The position numbers and the translations under genes are program-made. From Elstera cyanobacteriorum (GTDB taxonomy: Bacteria; Pseudomonadota; Alphaproteobacteria; Elsterales; Elsteraceae): a stretch of 64,000 nucleotides of DNA. Below the pieces are notes generated by a model, which saw only the letters and a program-made list of their open reading frames with translations, searched no databases and was not told where the DNA came from. The first letter of the stretch is position 1, and the number at the start of each line of letters is the position of its first letter. Shown here one piece after another: positions 35,024 to 41,422 of this stretch. The stretch is from contig NZ_NOXS01000032.1 in the NCBI RefSeq assembly GCF_002251735.1, forward strand, positions 434,001 to 498,000, read 5' to 3'.

Positions 35024-36273
35024 CAATAAACATCCCGCTTTTCTGCCGGGCGCGGCAGACCGAAGAGCGCCCCCTGACCAAAATCGACGCCGTAATCGAG
35101 GATAGAAACGAGCTGCGCGTCCTTCTCGATCCCGTCCACCATCAGATCAATCGCGCCGAGGTCGAGATTACGGCGCAGCACGCGCGGATCGGGCTGTTTC
35201 GACAGTTTTTCGACCAGCACCGGGGCGTCGATCTTCACGTACCGGAAGCCCTTTTGCGATAGGTCGGAGATGAAGAGATCGAGGTTCGTCACCTTATCCA
35301 GCACGAAGCGGAAGCCGAGCTTGGCGAGATCGGCCAATTCCCGGTCGGTGCGCGCGTCCATACGATAGGCGTCATGCTGGGTAATCTGGAAATGCAGGCT
35401 ACCCGCCAGATCGGTATTCTCGCGCATAAAGGCGGTGAAATCGGTGAAGAAATCGCGATCCCGCAGGGTTTCGCCCACGATTTCGCAAACATAGGCGACC
35501 TGCGTGCGCTGGCGGCGCATGCGGCGAACAAACTGTACGCTGCGCACCAGCAGCATATTGTTGATCGTCGCCAGCAACCCCGCCTGTTCGGCGATGGGCA
35601 GATAGGTTTCCGGCGGAATTTCCGTACCTTCCGGCGTGCGGATCGCCGCCATACACTGATACATCGACAGCCGCCGCGACGGCAGTTGCACGATGGGTTG
35701 CAGCGACAGGCCCACCCGGTCTTCGTTAAGGGCGTCGCGCACCGAATCGAGGATCAACTCCTCGTCGGTCAACTCGCGGTCGTCGTCATAGGCGTCGTCG
35801 ATAGGATCGTCGTACTCATCGTCCTGGGCCGTCAGCGGCCGGGCCTGCGCGGCTGGGCGGGCCGCCGCCACCGGGCGCGCTTTCGCCGCCTGAGCCGACT
35901 TGGCCGACAATTGCCCGACCAGGGTTTTCAGCATGCGCATTTCGGCGACGACGGTTTCAAGCTCCGCCGCCCCTTCCGGCACCGCTTCGGCATGGGCGCG
36001 CACGGTTTCGGCCATCGAGCGCATATCGCTGCGCTGACGAATGACAACATCCTGCACGCGCTGGATTTTCTGATCGAGTTTCTTCAGCGCCCCCTGACGG
36101 GCGACCATTTCCTGAAGCCACAGACCGAAGAGGAAGACGTTGAGGCCCAACAGGATCCCGGCGACCCGTTCGAACGGTAGGCCGACGATATCAATGGCTT
36201 CCGGCGCCCCAATGGCGACCGCCGCCGCAATCGCGCCATAGGCAATGGGAGCGAAAAACTGGCTGGGACTCAT
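35023..36273 (-). CDS. TipF-like membrane protein with degenerate EAL domain
   Basis: A 416-residue protein. Two hydrophobic helices near the N-terminus (FFAPIAYGAIAAAVAIGAP and VAGILLGLNVFLFGLWLQ), a coiled coil (to about 130), an Ala/Pro and acidic linker, then an EAL domain from about 185. The catalytic signature is lost: where EAL enzymes read ExLxR, this has MYQCMAAI, so it should bind rather than cleave c-di-GMP. This layout matches TipF of Caulobacter, a c-di-GMP receptor for flagellum placement. ATG at 36273 is chosen because it overlaps the DUF952 stop (ATGA) behind AAGGA; an earlier GTG at 36303 is possible. Confidence 0.75.
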   Translation of the reverse strand: MSPSQFFAPIAYGAIAAAVAIGAPEAIDIVGLPFERVAGILLGLNVFLFGLWLQEMVARQGALKKLDQKIQRVQDVVIRQRSDMRSMAETVRAHAEAVPEGAAELETVVAEMRMLKTLVGQLSAKSAQAAKARPVAAARPAAQARPLTAQDDEYDDPIDDAYDDDRELTDEELILDSVRDALNEDRVGLSLQPIVQLPSRRLSMYQCMAAIRTPEGTEIPPETYLPIAEQAGLLATINNMLLVRSVQFVRRMRRQRTQVAYVCEIVGETLRDRDFFTDFTAFMRENTDLAGSLHFQITQHDAYRMDARTDRELADLAKLGFRFVLDKVTNLDLFISDLSQKGFRYVKIDAPVLVEKLSKQPDPRVLRRNLDLGAIDLMVDGIEKDAQLVSILDYGVDFGQGALFGLPRPAEKRDVY

Positions 36274-36671
36274 GCCCGCGTCCTTGTCCAAAAGGGATAC
36301 CACGCCGGAAAGGCATGCCGCAGCACACCGTGATCGGCTTCCAGCGGCAAATCAGCGACCCGCGTGACCGCCGCGACAGCCAACCGGCCATAGAGATGCG
36401 GGAACAGCGCCCCGCGCGACGGCGAGGCTTCCCACTTTAGTGTACCGCCCCCATGCTCGGGCGGTGGCAGCCGATCAATTGCGATTTCCAGCAGCACCAA
36501 CCCGGCCTCCCCGGCCCGATGGCGATCAGCCGATGCCGTGATCTGCTGGGCCGTAGAAAAATGCAGGAAACCGTCGCGCCGGTCTTCCGCCGCGCCCTCG
36601 TACCAGCCCGACTGTAGCGCGGCCTGCCAATCGGCGGCCCGCGCCAGGTGATAGATGAAATCCACGATCAT
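36270..36671 (-). CDS. DUF952 family protein
   Basis: A 133-residue protein: MIVDFIYHLARAADWQAALQSG, then DGFLHFSTAQQI, LVLLEIAIDRL, LKWEASPSRGALFPHLYG and DLPLEADHG, the DUF952 pattern, a fold related to ADP-ribosyltransferase-like proteins but of unproven function. AAGGTG precedes the ATG at 36671; a long upstream in-frame extension would run through the manganese riboswitch and is rejected. It starts a tightly overlapping trio with the TipF-like and HAD genes. Confidence 0.85.
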   Translation of the reverse strand: MIVDFIYHLARAADWQAALQSGWYEGAAEDRRDGFLHFSTAQQITASADRHRAGEAGLVLLEIAIDRLPPPEHGGGTLKWEASPSRGALFPHLYGRLAVAAVTRVADLPLEADHGVLRHAFPAWYPFWTRTRA

Positions 36672-36744
36672 GCGCCGCACCTTACGCCATGCAAAGCGTT
36701 CCGAAAAGCCGGGAGTGATGGCTTTTTGCCGCAATGGCAAAGGC

Positions 36745-36773
36745 TTGTCTTCGAAACCTATCACCGTTATACA
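36745..36773 (+). promoter_or_regulatory. Sigma-70 promoter for the manganese riboswitch transcript
   Basis: TTGTCT (36745-36750) and TATACA (36768-36773) with a perfect 17-base spacer. Transcription would begin near 36780, exactly where the aptamer begins. Confidence 0.75.
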
Positions 36774-36779
36774 AAGCCT

Positions 36780-36985
36780 GTCCCTTGGGGAGTAGCCGCC
36801 ACGCATGTCGTGGGGATGCGTCAACAGGCTTAGGAGGTTGCTCCTATGGCGCATCCGGTCCGGGTTCGGATTGGCGAGACCAAGCGCGTGCCCCCGCCGG
36901 AGCAATAAGCCGGGCGGCCGGGAGGCATAGCGCTTGTGTGCTCGTCTCACTCGGATAATTGCCCGCCCGGAATTTGGGAAGGGCT
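36780..36985 (+). promoter_or_regulatory. yybP-ykoY manganese riboswitch and expression platform
   Basis: The aptamer spans about 36784-36884. Stem P1 pairs CTTGG (36784-36788) with CCAAG (36880-36884). The diagnostic loop GGGGAGTAGC (36787-36796) and the 3' strand TTGGCGAGACCAAG (36871-36884) match the yybP-ykoY family, which senses Mn2+. Hairpins ACGCAT/ATGCGT (36801-36821) and TAGGAG/CTCCTA (36831-36846) lie between. Downstream, CCGGGCGG (36910-36917) can pair with CCGCCCGG (36963-36970), ending 5 bases before the ribosome site (36976-36983), a likely expression platform. The gene it precedes is a GDT1-family Mn exporter, the expected partner. Confidence 0.88.
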
Positions 36986-37549
36986 ATGTTTTCAACATTC
37001 TTTATCTCGACAGGCGCCGTCGCCCTGTCCGAACTGGGCGATAAGACCCAGTTGTTCGCGCTGCTACTGGCGCTGCGCTATCACGCGCCGTGGCGGATTA
37101 TCGCCGGAATTTTCCTTGCGACCGTGCTGAACCATGTCGCCGCCGGCTGGCTGGCGGTCGAGGTGGCCGATCACCTGCCGCTGTATTGGCTGCGCATGGG
37201 CACTGGCATTGCCTGTATCGCCCTTGGCGCCTGGATGCTGCTGCCCGATAAGCTGGACGATGACGAAGATAAACCGTCGCGCTTCGGCCCCTTCGCGGCG
37301 GCGCTGGTCGGGTTCTTCCTGCTGGAAATCGGCGATAAGACGCAGATTGCAACAATGCTGATGGCGACCAGCTACGCGCCCTTCGCCGCCGTTATGGCTG
37401 GGTCGATCCTCGGCATGATGCTGGTCAACGCGCCGATCGTGTTGATCGGCAAGAACATCAGCGCCCGACTGCCACTAACCCTCACCCGCCGACTGTCGGC
37501 GTTGCTGTTCGCCATTATGGGCGCAGCGATGTTGCCGATCTGGGGTTAA
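36986..37549 (+). CDS. mneA: GDT1/TMEM165 (UPF0016) family manganese exporter
   Basis: A 187-residue membrane protein with six predicted helices in two inverted halves. Each half carries the family motif E-x-G-D-K-T: SELGDKTQLF near the start and LEIGDKTQIAT in the middle, with an acidic cytoplasmic linker (DDDEDKPS) between. Bacterial members export Mn2+. The start at 36986 has GGGAAGGG (36976-36983); a start 27 bases earlier would place the ribosome site inside the gene. The riboswitch directly upstream should turn expression on when Mn2+ is high. Confidence 0.9.
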   Translation: MFSTFFISTGAVALSELGDKTQLFALLLALRYHAPWRIIAGIFLATVLNHVAAGWLAVEVADHLPLYWLRMGTGIACIALGAWMLLPDKLDDDEDKPSRFGPFAAALVGFFLLEIGDKTQIATMLMATSYAPFAAVMAGSILGMMLVNAPIVLIGKNISARLPLTLTRRLSALLFAIMGAAMLPIWG

Positions 37550-37728
37550 TCCTCGGGCAATTTATGGCCGTCCAGCTTGCGGGTTTCCAGCCGCTGGACG
37601 GCCTCGCTTTGCTGTTTTTCCGCTTTACTCCGCCCAAAGGCGATGCGGTTCGCGTCCGCCGTTTTGGCGTCGGCAGCGCGCGCTTTTGCTTTTTTGACGC
37701 GGCGCAGATTAATAATCTCGGCACTCAT
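37546..37728 (-). CDS. DUF4169 family small protein
   Basis: A 60-residue, highly basic and helical protein: MSAEIINLRRVKKAKARA, then ADANRIAFGRSKAEK and LDGHKLPED, the pattern of DUF4169, a short alphaproteobacterial family of unknown function. The start at 37728 has AGGAG seven bases upstream. It overlaps the convergent exporter stop by 4 bases. Confidence 0.8.
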   Translation of the reverse strand: MSAEIINLRRVKKAKARAADAKTADANRIAFGRSKAEKQQSEAVQRLETRKLDGHKLPED

Positions 37729-37829
37729 CCTTGCGCTCCTGCTATCCGCCGTGTGGGGTTCCCTTTCTCGGCAATGAATGATTAGCTTGTGAGCAGAATG
37801 TTTCCACCGCAAGGGAGTTTGCCCATATC

Positions 37830-38678
37830 ATGCGCACAATCACCTATCTCGACGGCACTTGGTCGGAAGGAAATACGCCGCTGATGGGGGCCAGCACCCA
37901 GGCAGGCTGGCTGGCGCATACGGTTTTCGACGGCGCACGCGCCTTCGGTGGGCTGATTCCCGATCTTGACCTGCACTGTCAGCGCGCGATCCGCTCGGCC
38001 AAAGCGATGGCGATGGAACCGCCGGTTACGGCAGGCGAGATTCTCGATCTTGCGAAAGACGGTATCCGCCGCTTTCCAAGCGGGGCGGAACTTTACATCC
38101 GCCCGATGTTCTGGATCGAAGATGGGTTGATGGTGCTGAAGCCCGAATCGACCCGCTTCGCCCTCGTGATCCAGGAAATTCCGCTGCCGCCGGGGGATAA
38201 AGGCTTCTCCGCCACCCTGTCGCAGCACCGCCGCCCGTCGCCGGAGCAAGCCCCGACCGCCGCGAAAGCCGCCTGCCTCTATCCACAGGCCACCCTGGCG
38301 CTGCGCGAGGCAATGGCGCGCGGGTTCGAAAATGCCGTTATGTGCGACCTGATGGGCAATGTGGCGGAATTCACCGGCTCTAACCTTTTCCTGGGCTTTA
38401 ACGGCGAACTGCACACGCCGATCCCCAGCGGCAGCCTGCTGAACGGCATTACCCGCCAACGGGTGATCTCCCTGATGCGCGGCGCCGGGGTAACGGTGGT
38501 GGAACGCGCCATCCGCCCGCAAGAGGTGGCAGAGGCCGATGAAATCATCTCCACCGGCAATTACGCTAAGGTCCAACATATCAACCGCTACGAAGCCCGC
38601 GACCTGCAACCCGGCCCGCTGTTCTGGAAAGCGCGGGAGCTGTATTTCGACTTCGCCAAAACCCAGCCGCTGGATTAA
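37830..38678 (+). CDS. Branched-chain amino acid aminotransferase-like protein
   Basis: A 282-residue fold-type IV PLP enzyme: LDGTWSEGNTPLMGAST, HTVFDGARAFGG, YIRPMFW, the PLP lysine in TAAKAACLYPQ, MGNVAEFTGSNLF (variant of the usual E-x-x-x-SN block), GITRQRVISL and EIISTGNYAKVQHINRYE. IlvE makes valine, leucine and isoleucine from their 2-oxo acids; this sequence belongs to the IlvE-like group, but D-amino acid transaminases share the fold, so the substrate is not certain. It appears to be a single-gene unit. Confidence 0.82.
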   Translation: MRTITYLDGTWSEGNTPLMGASTQAGWLAHTVFDGARAFGGLIPDLDLHCQRAIRSAKAMAMEPPVTAGEILDLAKDGIRRFPSGAELYIRPMFWIEDGLMVLKPESTRFALVIQEIPLPPGDKGFSATLSQHRRPSPEQAPTAAKAACLYPQATLALREAMARGFENAVMCDLMGNVAEFTGSNLFLGFNGELHTPIPSGSLLNGITRQRVISLMRGAGVTVVERAIRPQEVAEADEIISTGNYAKVQHINRYEARDLQPGPLFWKARELYFDFAKTQPLD

Positions 38679-38684
38679 GCGGAC

Positions 38685-38701
38685 GTAATTAGGAAAATTA
38701 C
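38685..38701. promoter_or_regulatory. Short dyad after the aminotransferase gene
   Basis: GTAATT (38685-38690) and AATTAC (38696-38701) around AGGAA, 6 bases past the aminotransferase stop. There is no T run, so it is not a clear terminator. A TTAGGA (38689-38694) within it, with TATAAA at 38711-38716, could be a promoter for the next gene. Confidence 0.35.
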
Positions 38702-38714
38702 GCGGCTCGCTATA

Positions 38715-38752
38715 AACTTCCCCGGTGTTGTCCTTCTAAGACCGGGGAAGTT
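38715..38752 (+). promoter_or_regulatory. 12-bp dyad covering the ribosome site of the next gene
   Basis: AACTTCCCCGGT (38715-38726) and ACCGGGGAAGTT (38741-38752) are perfect inverted repeats with a 14-base loop, ending 3 bases before the ATG at 38756. The right arm contains GGGGAAG, the only ribosome site candidate, so in RNA it would be shut in a strong stem. Alternatively it is a DNA operator: TATAAA at 38711-38716 overlaps the left arm. Confidence 0.6.
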
Positions 38753-38755
38753 CCG

Positions 38756-39574
38756 ATGTCCAAGGCGATTGTTACCTCCCTTCTGCTCTCGGCGGCGCTG
38801 CTCTGCGACGCGGCGCACGCAGCCCCCACGACGGGACGCCGCGAAAACCCCGCCCTGCCGCTCGCGACCGCTGGGGTGTTCGCAGTCGCCGGGGTGAATA
38901 CCGGCGTCGGTTATGTCGCCGAAATCGCCCCGCCTGCCGATATTACGGCGATGAAGCTGATGGGCGACCATCTGCTTAACCAGCCGAAGGGCGCCTATAA
39001 GCTGGGGCTTGCCGAATTCGAGTGGCGCTACGGCACCGGTCCGAAGCGCATCCATTCGGTGGTGATGTGGATCGATGGCGACTATAGCCCGGAAATTCCG
39101 CTGCCCGGCATCGACCGCGCCTCGGCGGACGCCGAATTCTGCCGTATGATTGGGATTACCTATATTTCCGACCTACAGTTTACGCCCGGCCAGCTCGAAG
39201 GTATTTTCGATAGCGAAGTGGCCGAGGCGATCCCCCACCACTCCCCGGATATGCGCAAGAATCACGGTTGGGCCGAAGTGATTATGACCGCCTGCAAGCG
39301 GCGCAATTCTCCCAGATGGGCGATTGTGCGCGGCGGCAATGGGATTGGCGGCCAGGATGAATGGGTTTTCTTGGGGGATTACACCCCCGATGCGGCCCAA
39401 GCAACGCGCCCGGTCTGGGTTGATATCCCCAATCACCGCCGCAGCGCACCGGCGATCAACCGGATGCGCGACCGGCCCTATCTGCCGGTCAACAACTATG
39501 ATGCCGCCCTTGCCCCAACCCCGGGCGATACCGATGGCATGAAGGATATGTTCCCGGAAAACCGGATGAAATAA
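38756..39574 (+). CDS. Secreted protein of unknown function
   Basis: A 272-residue protein with a clear signal peptide (MSKAIVTSLLLSAALLCDAAHA, cleavage before APTTG). The mature protein is rich in Pro, Gly and charged residues, with blocks such as FEWRYGTGPKRIHSVVMWIDGDY, FTPGQLEGIFDSEVAEAIPHHSPDM and WAIVRGGNGIGGQDEWVFLGDY. It has three cysteines, counting the one in the signal peptide. No family is recognised. The 12-bp dyad over its ribosome site and a strong terminator suggest a separately controlled single gene. Confidence 0.75.
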   Translation: MSKAIVTSLLLSAALLCDAAHAAPTTGRRENPALPLATAGVFAVAGVNTGVGYVAEIAPPADITAMKLMGDHLLNQPKGAYKLGLAEFEWRYGTGPKRIHSVVMWIDGDYSPEIPLPGIDRASADAEFCRMIGITYISDLQFTPGQLEGIFDSEVAEAIPHHSPDMRKNHGWAEVIMTACKRRNSPRWAIVRGGNGIGGQDEWVFLGDYTPDAAQATRPVWVDIPNHRRSAPAINRMRDRPYLPVNNYDAALAPTPGDTDGMKDMFPENRMK

Positions 39575-39580
39575 ATAAAC

Positions 39581-39613
39581 AGGGCCGGGGGCTTCATGCC
39601 CCCGACCCTTTCT
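39581..39613. terminator. Bidirectional terminator
   Basis: A 12-bp stem with one mismatch: AGGGCCGGGGGC (39581-39592), loop TTCAT, GCCCCCGACCCT (39598-39609), then TTTCTT. It ends the secreted-protein gene and lies 13 bases past the lysK stop, with ATTTATT on the minus-strand side. Confidence 0.75.
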
Positions 39614-39625
39614 TACCACTCTCGG

Positions 39626-41212
39626 TTAAAGCGCCAACAAATCCCCGGCCAGCGCCTTGTCGATCAGGGCAACGCTATTGTCCCGCCCATAGAGGGCGAT
39701 AAACGACCCCATGCGCGGCCCCTGAGGCTGGCCCAGCAGCACCTCGTAAATGCTCTTGAACCAATCACGCAGTTCGGGGAACGGGTGGCGCTTGCCGATC
39801 TCATAGACGACGTTTTGGAAAGCTTCCGCATCCGCCTCGGCGGGCAGGGCCTTCAGCCCCTCGGCTAGTTCGGTCAGCGCCGTGCGCTCGAGATCGGTCG
39901 GTTCGCGGAACTTCTTCGTCGGGGCCACAAAGTCGCGGTAATAGACCCCGGCGTATTGCACCAGCTTCGCCAGCAGGGGATTATTTTCCGGCGTCGTGCC
40001 GGGGGCATAGCGGCTGATGAAACCCCAGAGCACCGCCGCGTCATTCGCGCCAACGACCGAGGCGAGGTTCAGCAGAATGGCGAAGCTGAGCGGCACCTTG
40101 CCCGCCGGGGGCTGCCCGCCGTGGATGTGCCACGCCGGGTTTTCCGCCTGCTTTTCGGCGGGTTCGCTGGCGACCTTATCGAGATAGGTCAGATATTCAT
40201 CGACCGCCTTCGGAATGGCATCGAAATAAAGGCGCTTGGCCCGGCGCGGCTGCTGATACATGAACAGGGCCAAGCTTTCGTCCGGCGCATAGGTCAGCCA
40301 ATCTTCGACCGACAGGCCGTTGCCCTTGGATTTAGAGATTTTCTCGCCGTTTTGATCTAGGAACAATTCATAGTTAAAGCCCTCCGGCGGCGTCGCGCCG
40401 AGGGCTTTGACGATCTTACCCGCGAGTTCGACCGAGGAAATCAGATCCTTCCCGGCCATTTCGTAATCGACCTCAAGGCCCGTCCAGCGCATCGCCCAAT
40501 CGGCCTTCCACTGCATTTTGCAGTGACCGCCGGTAACGGGCACTTCCACCAGCGTTTCGGTTTCCGGGTCGCGGTAGGTGACGGTGCCCGCCGCCTCGTC
40601 CCGCGCCACCATCGGCACTTGCAGCACGATGCCGGTGCGCGGGCAGATCGGCAGGAAGGGACTATAGGTAGCCTGACGTTCGGCCCCCAGAGTCGGCAGG
40701 ATGATCTTCATCACGTCATCGTAATGACGCAGCATTTTCAACAGGGTCTCGTCGAAAGCGCCCGACTTATACATCTGGGTCGCCGACTTAAACGCGTAAC
40801 TAAAGCCGAACCCATCCAGAAAGGCTTGCAGGCGGGCGTTGTTATGCTCGCCGAAGCTCGGGTGCGTGCCGAACGGGTCGGGCACCTGGGTTAAGGGCTT
40901 GCCGATATATTGGGCCAAAAGCTCGCGGTTCGGCACATTGTCCGGCACTTTGCGCAGGCCGTCCATATCGTCCGAAAAGCAGAAAAGCTGCGTCGGAATA
41001 TCGGAAAGCTGTTCGAAGGCGCGGCGGACCATGCTGGTGCGCACCACTTCGCCGAAGGTGCCGATATGCGGCAGGCCCGAGGGTCCATAGCCGGTTTCGA
41101 ACAGCACATAGCCTTTTTTCGGTTTGCTTGCCCCATAGCGCGCCAGCAGTTTGCGCGCTTCCTCGAACGGCCAGGCTTTGGCATTCAGGGCGATCTCGCG
41201 GGGCAAGGACAT
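39626..41212 (-). CDS. lysK: Lysyl-tRNA synthetase, class I
   Basis: A 528-residue class I LysRS, the archaeal-type enzyme that alphaproteobacteria use instead of class II LysS. The HIGH-like motif is in [14 protein letters not shown] and KMSKS appears as [32 protein letters not shown] and [15 protein letters not shown] are also characteristic. It attaches lysine to tRNA-Lys. It is a single-gene unit; the gap upstream (41213-41422) is shared with the divergent helicase gene. Confidence 0.96.
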   Translation of the reverse strand: MSLPREIALNAKAWPFEEARKLLARYGASKPKKGYVLFETGYGPSGLPHIGTFGEVVRTSMVRRAFEQLSDIPTQLFCFSDDMDGLRKVPDNVPNRELLAQYIGKPLTQVPDPFGTHPSFGEHNNARLQAFLDGFGFSYAFKSATQMYKSGAFDETLLKMLRHYDDVMKIILPTLGAERQATYSPFLPICPRTGIVLQVPMVARDEAAGTVTYRDPETETLVEVPVTGGHCKMQWKADWAMRWTGLEVDYEMAGKDLISSVELAGKIVKALGATPPEGFNYELFLDQNGEKISKSKGNGLSVEDWLTYAPDESLALFMYQQPRRAKRLYFDAIPKAVDEYLTYLDKVASEPAEKQAENPAWHIHGGQPPAGKVPLSFAILLNLASVVGANDAAVLWGFISRYAPGTTPENNPLLAKLVQYAGVYYRDFVAPTKKFREPTDLERTALTELAEGLKALPAEADAEAFQNVVYEIGKRHPFPELRDWFKSIYEVLLGQPQGPRMGSFIALYGRDNSVALIDKALAGDLLAL

Positions 41213-41310
41213 AGCAGATACTCGTTGTTAACCGGAAAACCCGGCCCCACGCGGGCCGGTCTGCTGTGCTAGCGGGTTGCGGGCGCAAGGTCAACCGCAG
41301 TGGCGGTCGG

Positions 41311-41346
41311 CCCCTCACCCCGCCCTCTCCCCAAGGGGGCGAGGGG
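41311..41346. repeat. GC-rich palindromic element
   Basis: CCCCTC (41311-41316) pairs with GAGGGG (41341-41346), and within it CCCC (41329-41332) AA GGGG (41335-41338) forms a tight hairpin. It lies in the lysK/helicase gap. Such units are often dispersed in GC-rich genomes; only this copy was noticed in the window. Confidence 0.4.
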
Positions 41347-41422
41347 GATTGGCGGAAAGCATTGCACCGCCGCCCGCGCGCGGCTAGGGTCGGGCGAGTT
41401 CGATAAAAGTTCTGCCTGTGCA

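Noticed and set aside
36672-36950. Extended DUF952 protein of 226 residues
   Set aside because: The extension would read antisense through the riboswitch; the family start and ribosome site are at 36671.
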